64,000 bases of DNA, taken from Phenylobacterium sp. Its GTDB lineage: Bacteria > Pseudomonadota > Alphaproteobacteria > Caulobacterales > Caulobacteraceae. The notes below the pieces were generated by a model. That model was not told where the DNA came from, did not search any database, and saw only the letters and a list, made by a program, of their open reading frames with translations. The translations under genes and the position numbers were made by a program. Every line of letters starts with the position of its first letter. Position 1 is the stretch's first letter. The stretch lies in assembly GCF_004297125.1 (NCBI RefSeq), contig NZ_SCVD01000039.1, positions 186,001 through 250,000 of the forward strand, in the 5' to 3' direction. Shown piece after piece: positions 41,982 to 49,767 of this stretch.

Positions 41982-42869
41982 ATGGCCGCGAACGCGATCG
42001 CCGTGATGTCGCCGGAAGGCGGCCTCAGCCGTTACCTGTCGGAAATCCGCAAGTTTCCGATGCTGCCCAAGGACACCGAATTCATGCTGGCCAAGCGCTG
42101 GCAGGAGCACGGCGACAGTGAGGCCGCCCACCAGATGGTGACCAGCCACCTGCGCCTCGTGGCGAAGATCGCCATGGGCTACCGGGGCTATGGCCTGCCG
42201 ATCGGGGAAGTGATCTCCGAGGGCAATGTCGGCCTGATGCAGGCCGTCAAGAAGTTCGACCCGGACAAGGGCTTCCGCCTGGCGACGTACGCCATGTGGT
42301 GGATCCGGGCCTCGATCCAGGAATACATCCTGCGGTCCTGGTCGCTGGTGAAGATGGGCACGACCGCCGCGCAGAAGAAGCTGTTCTTCAACCTGCGCAA
42401 GGCCAAGTCCGAGATCGCCGCGCTGCAGGAAGGCGACCTGCGTCCGGACCAGGTCAGCCAGATCGCCACCAAGCTGGGCGTGCTGGACGAGGAAGTGGTG
42501 TCGATGAACCGGCGCCTCAGCGGCGGCGACGCCTCGCTGAACTCGCCGATGCGCGCCGACTCGGAGAGCGAGTGGCAGGACTGGCTGGTCGACAACGACA
42601 CGCCCTCCCAGGAAACGGTCGTGGCCGACAGCCAGGAGATGAACCTGCGCATGAGCCTGCTCGAGGCGGCGATGACCGAGCTCACCGACCGCGAGCGCCA
42701 CATCCTGACCCAGCGCCGGCTGAAGGATGAACCAACCACCCTGGAAGAGCTCGCCTCGGAATACGGCGTCAGCCGCGAGCGGGTCCGCCAGATCGAGGTC
42801 CGCGCCTTCGAGAAGCTGCAGAAGTCCATGCGGGCCGCGGCGATGGAACGGAACCTGGTCGACGCCTGA
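41982..42869 (+). CDS. rpoH: RNA polymerase sigma factor RpoH (sigma-32)
   Basis: Heat-shock sigma factor of 295 residues. Region 2 (SHLRLVAKIAMGYRGYGLPIGEVISEGNVGLMQAVKKFDPDKGFRLATYAMWWIRASIQEYI) and region 4 (LTDRERHILTQRRL ... VSRERVRQIEVRAFEKL) are complete. The RpoH box QKKLFFNLR distinguishes it from RpoD/RpoS types. AAGGGG precedes the ATG. A perfect terminator follows, so it is monocistronic. The paralogue RpoH2 cannot be excluded by sequence alone. Confidence 0.96.
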   Translation: MAANAIAVMSPEGGLSRYLSEIRKFPMLPKDTEFMLAKRWQEHGDSEAAHQMVTSHLRLVAKIAMGYRGYGLPIGEVISEGNVGLMQAVKKFDPDKGFRLATYAMWWIRASIQEYILRSWSLVKMGTTAAQKKLFFNLRKAKSEIAALQEGDLRPDQVSQIATKLGVLDEEVVSMNRRLSGGDASLNSPMRADSESEWQDWLVDNDTPSQETVVADSQEMNLRMSLLEAAMTELTDRERHILTQRRLKDEPTTLEELASEYGVSRERVRQIEVRAFEKLQKSMRAAAMERNLVDA

Positions 42870-42897
42870 TCCGCGCCGGACCGGACTGAAACCAACG

Positions 42898-42927
42898 AGG
42901 CGGCCGGGGCGACCCGGCCGCCTTTTT
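42898..42927 (+). terminator. Intrinsic terminator after rpoH
   Basis: Arms AGGCGGCCGGG and CCCGGCCGCCT close on a four-base loop and are followed by a T-run, 29 bases past the rpoH stop. Confidence 0.92.
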
Positions 42928-43004
42928 CGTTCGACCCCCTCGGGCGCTCGGTTCCACGTGACGAGGGCTCCATGGTCCGGCCGCGCCACGAGGGCGCCGC
43001 CTCT

Positions 43005-43018
43005 TGACACCGGTGTCA
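43005..43018. promoter_or_regulatory. LacI-type operator 1 before GH43
   Basis: TGACACCGGTGTCA is a perfect 14-base palindrome, nearly the same as that before the P450 gene (TGACGCCGGCGTCA at 22869). Confidence 0.6.
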
Positions 43019-43028
43019 TTGCGGAAAA

Positions 43029-43042
43029 TGGTAGCGCTAGCA
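43029..43042. promoter_or_regulatory. LacI-type operator 2 before GH43
   Basis: TGGTAGCGCTAGCA closely matches the xylose/oligosaccharide LacI-family operators of Caulobacter (TGGTAGCGCTACCA type). It lies 24 bases from operator 1, consistent with sugar-inducible control of the glycosidase. Confidence 0.6.
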
Positions 43043-43190
43043 AACGCTCCTCAGGGGCGAAGCGGGCCCATAAGAGCCCGCAACCGGGAGGACGAAATGA
43101 ATGTTGGGCCGCTGACCGTCGATCCCCGGCTGTCGGCGCCCTCATCGACCGCCCGGCCGGATCGCCGCTCCAACTCCGAGAGTTCCGAAC

Positions 43191-44756
43191 ATGCGAGTCC
43201 CCACCCGCCGATGGACGATCGGCGCACTTTCGGCGGCCGCGGCGACACCCGCGGTCGCCGCTTCCTTGTCCTGGAAGCCCGGCCTCGAGGGCCAGCGCAA
43301 GGCGGACCGCGGTGACGGGACGTTCCTGAATCCCATCCTGGCCGGCGACCATCCCGACCCGACCATCCTGAAGGACGGGGCGGACTACTACATGACCTTC
43401 TCGTCGTTCGAGGCCTATCCCGGCGTGGTGATCTGGCACTCGCGCGACCTGGTGAACTGGGCGCCGATCACCGCCGCGCTCAAGACGCCGATCGGCTCGG
43501 TCTGGGCCTGCGAGCTGATCAAGCACGCCGGCCGCTACTACATCTACATCCCCGCCCGCTTCCCGGACCGCCGGTCGACCTATGTGATCTGGGCCGACGA
43601 CATCCGCGGGCCGTGGAGCGAGCCCGTCGACCTGAAGCTGCCCGACCACATCGACCCAGGCCATGCGGTGGGCGAGGACGGCAAGCGCTACCTGTTCCTG
43701 TCGGGCGGCGACCGCGTGCGGCTCACCGACGACGGCATGGCCACCGACGGGCCGGTGGAGCACGTCTACGATCCCTGGCGCTATCCGGTAGAGTGGGACG
43801 TGGAGGGCTTCGCGCCCGAGGGCCCGAAGATCACCCGCCGCGGCGACTGGTTCTACCTGATCACCGCCGTCGGCGGCACGGCGGGGCCGCCCACCGGCCA
43901 CATGGTCATTGTTGCCCGCTCCCGCTCGATCCACGGGCCCTGGGAGCACTGCCCCGCCAACCCCGTCGTCCGGACCACCTCGCGCGACGAGAAGTGGTGG
44001 TCGCGCGGCCACGCCACCCTGGTCGAGGGCCCGGCTGGCGACTGGTGGATGATGTACCACGGCTACGAGAACGGCTTCTGGACCCTGGGCCGGCAGTGCC
44101 TGCTGGACCCGATCGCCTGGACGGCCGACGGCTGGTTCAAGGCCACGGGCGGCGACCTCTCGCGGCCCCTGCGCAAGCCGCGCGGCGGCCAGGCCGGCCC
44201 CCACGGCCTGGCGCTCTCCGACGACTTCTCGGCGTCGAAGATGGGCGTGCAATGGGCCTTCGCCGACCCGGCCGCCGGCGAGGCCGACCGCCTCCGCTAC
44301 GACAGCGGCTTGGTGCTCGCCGCACGTGGAACCGCGCCGAAGGACTCCCCGCCCCTGACCTTCATCGCCGGCGACCAGGCCTATGAGATCGAGGTGGACA
44401 TCGAGGCGCCCGCCGACGGCTCGGCCGGGATCCTGCTGTTCTACGACAAGCAGCTCTACTGCGGGCTCTCGTTCGACGGCGAGCGCTTCGTCACCCACCA
44501 GTACGGCATGGAGCGCGGCCGGCCCGCCAATCCGAACGGGCGGAAGATGCGCGTCCGCCTGCGCAACGACCGGCACATCGTCACCTTCCACACCAGCCCC
44601 GACGGCCGGACCTGGACCAAGTTCGACCGGCAGATGGAAGTCTCCGGCTATCACCACAACGTCCGCGGCGGCTTCATGGCGCTCCGCCCCGGCCTGTTCG
44701 CGGCCGGGCGCGGCGACGCCCGCTTCCGCAACCTCACCTACCGCGCCCTGCCCTGA
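43191..44756 (+). CDS. Glycoside hydrolase family 43 (xylosidase/arabinosidase-like), exported
   Basis: A 521-residue five-blade beta-propeller plus C-terminal sandwich. The N-terminus TRRWTIGALSAAAATPAVAA looks like a Tat signal. Catalytic residues of GH43 are present: base Asp56 (HPDPTI), pKa Asp155 (HIDPGHAV) and acid Glu210 (GFAPEGPKI). It hydrolyses xylo- or arabino-oligosaccharides; exact specificity unknown. The C-terminal domain (FSASKMGVQWAFADP ... FHTSPDGRTWTKFDRQ) is DUF1349/concanavalin-like. The upstream region has two LacI-type operators. The ribosome site is weak. Confidence 0.92.
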   Translation: MRVPTRRWTIGALSAAAATPAVAASLSWKPGLEGQRKADRGDGTFLNPILAGDHPDPTILKDGADYYMTFSSFEAYPGVVIWHSRDLVNWAPITAALKTPIGSVWACELIKHAGRYYIYIPARFPDRRSTYVIWADDIRGPWSEPVDLKLPDHIDPGHAVGEDGKRYLFLSGGDRVRLTDDGMATDGPVEHVYDPWRYPVEWDVEGFAPEGPKITRRGDWFYLITAVGGTAGPPTGHMVIVARSRSIHGPWEHCPANPVVRTTSRDEKWWSRGHATLVEGPAGDWWMMYHGYENGFWTLGRQCLLDPIAWTADGWFKATGGDLSRPLRKPRGGQAGPHGLALSDDFSASKMGVQWAFADPAAGEADRLRYDSGLVLAARGTAPKDSPPLTFIAGDQAYEIEVDIEAPADGSAGILLFYDKQLYCGLSFDGERFVTHQYGMERGRPANPNGRKMRVRLRNDRHIVTFHTSPDGRTWTKFDRQMEVSGYHHNVRGGFMALRPGLFAAGRGDARFRNLTYRALP

Positions 44757-44868
44757 CGGAGATGCTGGCAGCCGCCGCGAGATGGCCCGCCAGCGCCGAC
44801 AGCTTCACCGCGGCGCCTGCGGCGCGCGCCGAGCCGATAGCGGACCGCAGAGTGCGCCTCGACCGCCC

Positions 44869-46680
44869 TCAGGCCTTCCGCCGCGCCGCGATCCAGCGGG
44901 TCACGCGGGTCTCCAGCACGGGCAGCGGCAGGGCCCCGGCCCCCACGACCAGGTCGTTGAAGGCGCGGATGTCGAAGCGCGGCCCCAGCGCCGTCTTCGC
45001 CTGGGCCCTGAGCGCCAGGATCTTGACCATGCCGACCTTGTAGGACGTGGCCTGGCCGGGGGTGACGAAGTAGCGGCGGATCTCGGAGCGGATCTTGCCC
45101 TCGGGCTGCGGGGAGTTGGCGCGGTAGTAGTCCAGCGCCTGGGCCTCGCTCCAGCCCTTGGCGTGGATGCCGGAGTCGACCACCAGCCGGATGCCGCGCC
45201 AGATCTCCCGGCCCAGCCGGCCGAAGTCGCTGTAGGGGTCGACGTAGAAGCCCATCTCCTTGGCCAGCAGCTCGGAATAGAGCCCCCAGCCCTCGACATA
45301 GGCCCCATAGTTGTACTGGCCGCGGAACTTCGGCAGGCCGGTCATCTCCTGGGCCAGCGAGATCTGCATGTGATGCCCCGGCCAGCCCTCGTGGTAGGCG
45401 GTGCCCTCCAGCTCGAAGGTCGGCGTCGCCGCCGTGTCGGCCAGGTGGACGTAGAAGACGCCCGGCCGGGAGCCGTCAGGGGCGCCGGAAGAATAGTGCG
45501 CCGCGCCGCCCGGCTCCTCGCGGAAGCTCTCCACCCGCTTCACGACCAGGTCCGATTTCGGCAGGCGGCCGAACACGGTGGGCAGCCTGGCCTTCATGCC
45601 GGCCAGGTAGCCCTCGGCCAGCTTCAGGTACTCCGCTCGGCCCGCATCGTCGTTGGGCAGGAAGAACCGCTTGTCGGTGCGCATGAAGACGAAGAACTCT
45701 TCCAGCGAGCCGGCGAAGCCGATCTTGGCCTTGAGCGTCTCCATCTCGCCGCGGATCCGCTTCACCTCGCTCAGGCCCAGCTCGTGGATCTGGTCGGCGG
45801 TCATGTCGGTGGTTGTCTCGTCGCGCAGCATGGCCGCGTAATAGGCTTGCCCGTCCGGCAGCGACCCGCCCCCCTTCGGATCGGCCGCGACGTTGGCGCG
45901 GTCGGCGGTCAGCCAGGCCGTCAGCCGGTCGTAGGCCGGCTTCATCTGGCCGGTCATGGCGGCCGAGACGGCGCCCAGCATCCGGCCCTCCTCGGCCTGG
46001 TCGATCGCCTCCGCGCCGCGCAGCTTGCGGAGCTTGGCCGTGGCGTCGGCGAACAGGGCCGAGTCCTTGTCGCCTCCGTCGAACGGCGCGCCGGTGGTGA
46101 TGCGCCGCACCTCCTCCAGCGACTGGTCATAGGCGAAGCGCGGCATGCGCACCCCGGCGGCGGCCGAGGCCTTGGCGCGCTCCAGCGTCTGGTCCAGGGC
46201 CGGGCCGATGGCGGCGACCCGGGCGATGTAGGCTTCCATGTCCTCGGGCGTATCGACGCGGTGCTGGTTGATCAGGAAGTTGGGCAGGCCGGTGTGCGGG
46301 CCGCCGCGGGCGAAGACATATTCGTGGCCGCGCCATTTGTAGGCGGCCTCGGCCCGCTCCAGCTCCAGCGCCCACATGTCGTAGGAGGTGCGGGCGTCCT
46401 CGCCCAGCCCGGCGGGATCGAACTTCGCCTTCATCCCCGCCACGCTCCGGCGGCGCCATTCGATGGCGCGGGTGGCGGCGGCCTCGCTGCGGTCGGCGAG
46501 CTGGTCGTAGAGCTCCTTGCGGCCCAGACGGGTCAGCCGCTCGGGGTTCATCTTCAGCTCTTCCTCGAACTGGGCGTCGAGATAGGCGGTGAGGCCGGCG
46601 TCGAGGGTGGCCCCAAGGGCGCTCGAGGCCACGGCGGCGCCGGCCAGGCCCAGGCCAAAGTCACGACGGGACAGACGCAT
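44869..46680 (-). CDS. Tat-exported DUF885 family protein
   Basis: A 603-residue protein. SRRDFGLGLAGAAVASSALGA is a Tat signal. The C-terminal region contains YHEGWPGHH, a HExxH-like metal motif, and EGWGLYSELLAKEMG, the usual second conserved box of DUF885. Such proteins are predicted zinc peptidases, mostly uncharacterised. The ATG at 46680 has GGAG nine bases upstream; the frame to 46776 lacks support. Confidence 0.9.
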   Translation of the reverse strand: MRLSRRDFGLGLAGAAVASSALGATLDAGLTAYLDAQFEEELKMNPERLTRLGRKELYDQLADRSEAAATRAIEWRRRSVAGMKAKFDPAGLGEDARTSYDMWALELERAEAAYKWRGHEYVFARGGPHTGLPNFLINQHRVDTPEDMEAYIARVAAIGPALDQTLERAKASAAAGVRMPRFAYDQSLEEVRRITTGAPFDGGDKDSALFADATAKLRKLRGAEAIDQAEEGRMLGAVSAAMTGQMKPAYDRLTAWLTADRANVAADPKGGGSLPDGQAYYAAMLRDETTTDMTADQIHELGLSEVKRIRGEMETLKAKIGFAGSLEEFFVFMRTDKRFFLPNDDAGRAEYLKLAEGYLAGMKARLPTVFGRLPKSDLVVKRVESFREEPGGAAHYSSGAPDGSRPGVFYVHLADTAATPTFELEGTAYHEGWPGHHMQISLAQEMTGLPKFRGQYNYGAYVEGWGLYSELLAKEMGFYVDPYSDFGRLGREIWRGIRLVVDSGIHAKGWSEAQALDYYRANSPQPEGKIRSEIRRYFVTPGQATSYKVGMVKILALRAQAKTALGPRFDIRAFNDLVVGAGALPLPVLETRVTRWIAARRKA

Positions 46681-46806
46681 GCGTTCACTCCAGGTTGCGG
46701 TCACGAGGCCTAGCCAACTTCGTGGCCGCTGCACAGCGCCTCGCGCTTTACGCGGCCCGCGCCAGCCCCTACCCATCCCGGACCCGTCACCGAAGGACCC
46801 CTGCCC

Positions 46807-47748
46807 ATGGCTTCCGGCCTAGTCGCGCTGCTGGACGATGTCGCGGCCATCGCCAAGATCGCAGCGACCTCGCTGGACGACGTCGGCGCGGCGGCCAGCA
46901 AGGCGGGGGTGAAGGCGGCCGGCGTGGTGATCGACGACGCGGCGGTGACGCCCGGCTACGCGGTGGGCTTCACGCCGGACCGCGAACTGCCGATCGTCTT
47001 CAAGATCGCGCTGGGGTCGCTGCGCAACAAGTTCCTGTTCCTGCTGCCGGGCGCCCTGCTGCTCAGCGCCTTCGCCCCCTGGGCGGTGACGCCGCTGCTG
47101 ATGCTGGGGGCCTGCTTCCTCTGCTACGAGGCCGCCGAGAAGATCATCGAGGCGCTCGCCCACCACGACACCGCCGACGAGATCGACGAGCTGGCGCTCA
47201 GCTCCGAGGAGCTGGAGAAGCAGAAGGTCGGCGGAGCCATCCGCACCGACATGATCCTCTCGGCCGAGATCATGGCCATCGCCCTCAACGACGTCACCAA
47301 CCAGCCCCTGGCGCTACAGGCCGCGGCCCTCGCGGTCGTCAGCCTGGGCATCACCGCCGGCGTCTACGGCGTCGTCGCCCTGATCGTGAAGATGGACGAC
47401 ATCGGCCTGCACCTGTCCCAGCGCCGCAACCCCGGCGCCCAGGCCCTGGGCCGCGGCCTGGTCAAGGCCATGCCGGTCATCCTGGACCTGCTCACCAAGG
47501 TCGGCACGGCCGCCATGCTATGGGTCGGCGGCGGCATCATCGTCCACGGCATGGAGCACTACCACGTGCCCGTCGTTCCCGGCCTCGTCGAAGGCTTCTC
47601 CCATTGGGCCGGCGCCTTCCCGGGGGTTGGCCCTGTGACCGGCTGGCTCGCCTTCGCGGTGGGCTCGGCGGTCGTGGGCCTGATCCTGGGCGGCGTGATC
47701 GTGGGGATCCTGCACCTGGTACCGAAGCGGAAGAAGGCGGCGGCCTAG
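46807..47748 (+). CDS. DUF808 family inner-membrane protein (YedI-like)
   Basis: A 313-residue protein with a Gly/Ala-rich N-terminus (MASGLVALLDDVAAIAKIAATSLDDVG), then hydrophobic helices LPGALLLSAFAPWAVTPLLMLGACFLCYEAAEKI and later VGTAAMLWVGGGIIVHGMEHY and GWLAFAVGSAVVGLILGGVIVGIL. The family is widespread and uncharacterised. It stands alone, divergent from DUF885 across 126 bases. Confidence 0.9.
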   Translation: MASGLVALLDDVAAIAKIAATSLDDVGAAASKAGVKAAGVVIDDAAVTPGYAVGFTPDRELPIVFKIALGSLRNKFLFLLPGALLLSAFAPWAVTPLLMLGACFLCYEAAEKIIEALAHHDTADEIDELALSSEELEKQKVGGAIRTDMILSAEIMAIALNDVTNQPLALQAAALAVVSLGITAGVYGVVALIVKMDDIGLHLSQRRNPGAQALGRGLVKAMPVILDLLTKVGTAAMLWVGGGIIVHGMEHYHVPVVPGLVEGFSHWAGAFPGVGPVTGWLAFAVGSAVVGLILGGVIVGILHLVPKRKKAAA

Positions 47749-47941
47749 CGACGCCCCTTTGGCGACCGGAGGCCGAAGGCGGACTCGCTGAAGGTCTCGG
47801 ACGGGTCGATCCCGGGCGTTGGATCAGCGCACGAACCGGACCTTCGGTGACCCGCCGGAGGGCGAAGCTCATCGTCCGCGCACCTCGCGCCTTGAGTTCA
47901 TGGGCGGCCACAGGCTCCACCGGCCGCACACTGGCGCCTCG

Positions 47942-48502
47942 CTAGGGCGTATGCTGGGTCAGTCGGGCGAGTTCGGTGCGGGGCTGCTCCCACTCGGGCT
48001 TGAGCTCGATGGCCTTGGTGTAGTCCAGGAACGCCGCCTGCCGCTGGCCCAGCTTCTCGTAGGCCAAGGCGCGGTTGTAGAAGGCCTTCTCGGGCTCCTG
48101 GACGCCAAGCTCGATGGCGCGGCTGAGATCGGAAAGGCTGTCGGCGAAGCGGCGGGCGCCCAGGGCCGCCGCGCCCCGGTTCAGGAAGGCCTCGCCCATG
48201 TCCGGCTTCGCCTGCAGCGCGCTGTCGAAGTCGGCCCTGGCGCCTGCGAAGTCCTTGCGCCGCAACTTCATGACCCCGCGGTTCACGAACGTGCCGGCCC
48301 GGTCGAGCGGGCTCAGGACTTCGGTGGTCAGGGCCGAGGTGCAGTTGCCCTCGGCCGAGACGTCGAAATCACCGGCCAGGGCGGCGTACGAGCAGAGCCG
48401 CGCCATGCCCCCGCCGAGAACCGTCACGGCCTGGCCATGGGCGCCTGTGGCCGCGAGGCCGGTGATCGTCGCGGCCGCGAGAAAGAGGCGAATCCTGCTC
48501 AT
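47942..48502 (-). CDS. Secreted TPR protein
   Basis: A 186-residue exported protein: signal MSRIRLFLAAATITGLAATGAHGQ, then about three tetratricopeptide repeats (FVNRGVMKLRRKDFAGARADFDSALQ, AFLNRGAAALGARRFADSLSDLSRAIE, AFYNRALAYEKLGQRQAAFLDYTKAIE). It probably scaffolds protein interactions in the periplasm; partner unknown. GGAGGAA precedes the ATG at 48502; the longer frame is shadow sequence. Confidence 0.88.
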   Translation of the reverse strand: MSRIRLFLAAATITGLAATGAHGQAVTVLGGGMARLCSYAALAGDFDVSAEGNCTSALTTEVLSPLDRAGTFVNRGVMKLRRKDFAGARADFDSALQAKPDMGEAFLNRGAAALGARRFADSLSDLSRAIELGVQEPEKAFYNRALAYEKLGQRQAAFLDYTKAIELKPEWEQPRTELARLTQHTP

Positions 48503-48691
48503 GGGGTTCCTCCGCCAGCCGCTCTTGGTGGTCGTTCGATCACCCGGCAACTTGACCGCATTAGCCGCGCAACCCGTCATGCTTGTCAATTGGCCCGCTG
48601 CAAGCGGCGCGAGCCTGAGGTCATCCCGCCCGCCGGAGACAACGCAGATCGCGGCTTGACCGCGCGCGCCCCCGCGGCCACCTCCGGCGGG

Positions 48692-49345
48692 ATGGAAACC
48701 CCAATGCTCCACGGCCCCCACGCGCCGCCCGCCTCGGGCCGCGCGCCGCGGTCGATGGTGATCCTGCTGCACGGCTATGGTTCGAACGGCGACGACCTGA
48801 TCGGCCTGGTCCCCTATTGGCGCGACGCCCTGCCCGAGACGATCTTCCTGTCGCCCGACGCCCCACAGCCCTGCCCCGGCGTACCTGGCGGGCGGCAATG
48901 GTGGCCGCTGACCAGCTTCAGCCCGGAGGCCCGGGCGGCGGGCGTCCGCGAACCGGCGGCCGCGCTGAACGCCTATATCGACGCCCAGCTCGCGGCCCAT
49001 GGCCTGGCCGAGGACCGGCTCGCCCTGGTCGGCTTCAGCCAGGGGACCATGGTGGCGCTGCACGTCGGCCCCCGGCGCGAGCGGCTTGCGGGCATCGTCG
49101 GCTATTCCGGGATGCTGGCGGACCCGCAGGCCCTGGCCACCGAACTGCGCTCCAGGCCGCCGGTGCTGCTGGTCCACGGGGACGCCGATCCCACCGTGCC
49201 GGTCGCCGCGCTGGGCCAAGCCAGGGCGGCCCTGGAACCGCTGGGCTTCGAGGTCGCCGCGCATGTCTCGCCGGGTCTTGGGCACAGCATCGACGAGCCG
49301 GGCCTTCGACTCGGCGGGGCGTTCCTCAGCCGGGTCCTCGCTTAG
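48692..49345 (+). CDS. Carboxylesterase/phospholipase (alpha/beta hydrolase, LysoPL type)
   Basis: A 217-residue hydrolase with HGYGSNGDDLIGL (oxyanion region), the nucleophile GFSQGTM, VHGDADPTVPV (acid) and GLGHSID (histidine), as in small bacterial carboxylesterases/lysophospholipases. The ATG at 48692 is weakly preferred; ATG at 48704 is equally possible. No signal peptide, so it acts in the cytoplasm on small esters or lysophospholipids. It diverges from the TPR gene. Confidence 0.88.
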   Translation: METPMLHGPHAPPASGRAPRSMVILLHGYGSNGDDLIGLVPYWRDALPETIFLSPDAPQPCPGVPGGRQWWPLTSFSPEARAAGVREPAAALNAYIDAQLAAHGLAEDRLALVGFSQGTMVALHVGPRRERLAGIVGYSGMLADPQALATELRSRPPVLLVHGDADPTVPVAALGQARAALEPLGFEVAAHVSPGLGHSIDEPGLRLGGAFLSRVLA

Positions 49346-49767
49346 GCCGCGAACAACCTGATGCTGGAATTCGTGAGGGCCTGAGGCGGAAACAAGAAGC
49401 CCCGACCGAGGTGTGACGTCCTCAGGCCGGGGCGTTGTCTCGTGCTCGCGACGGGAACTGGAGAACCGCCGCGCGCCTCGCGCAGCCCGAGCCGGCCGCG
49501 ATCGACCCCAGCAGGTTAACATCTTCAGGGATTTCGGCCAAATCGCGTTTTCGCACCTGCGAAAACACGGAGAGGCGCGACCCCGGACGCTCTCCTTCGC
49601 CGGGGCCGCGCTCAGCCGTCCGCAGCGCGACCGTGGGCTCGGAACGCGCGCTGCTTCTGACCTGCGCCGGGTCAAGGGCGCGATTTTCCGACCCGGGCTT
49701 CTCCAGAAACCTGAGGGTCGCGGGGGAGACGTCACGGGTCGGCGCCATCCCTAGGTCGGGCGGAAAA
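49346..49767. other. Gap between convergent genes with a long palindrome
   Basis: About 422 bases, no gene that I trust. It contains a G/C hairpin near 49400-49435 (GCCCCG and CGGGGC arms), the palindrome at 49547 and a copy of the CCCTAGGT motif next to the receptor stop. The frames here show no family features. Confidence 0.4.
49547..49566. repeat. Twenty-base palindrome
   Basis: GTTTTCGCA-CC-TGCGAAAAC forms a near-perfect hairpin in an otherwise plain gap between convergent genes. It could be an sRNA hairpin, a protein site or a recombination target. Confidence 0.5.

Larger units (their letters stand above)
42870..43190. other. Terminator plus GH43 control region (intergenic)
   Basis: About 321 bases holding the rpoH terminator, two LacI-type operators and a ribosome site plus ATG at 43097 that opens an unlikely 72-codon frame (each listed or discussed separately). 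Nothing else is evident. Confidence 0.5.

Noticed and set aside
41814..44657. A 947-codon minus-strand open frame opposite rpoH and GH43
   Set aside because: Antisense to two well-supported genes; no family motifs and shadow-type composition.
49422..49748. A 108-codon minus-strand frame starting right after the CCCTAGG motif
   Set aside because: Arg/Ser/Pro-rich with no family features; the start overlaps a motif, not a ribosome site. Not reported as a gene.
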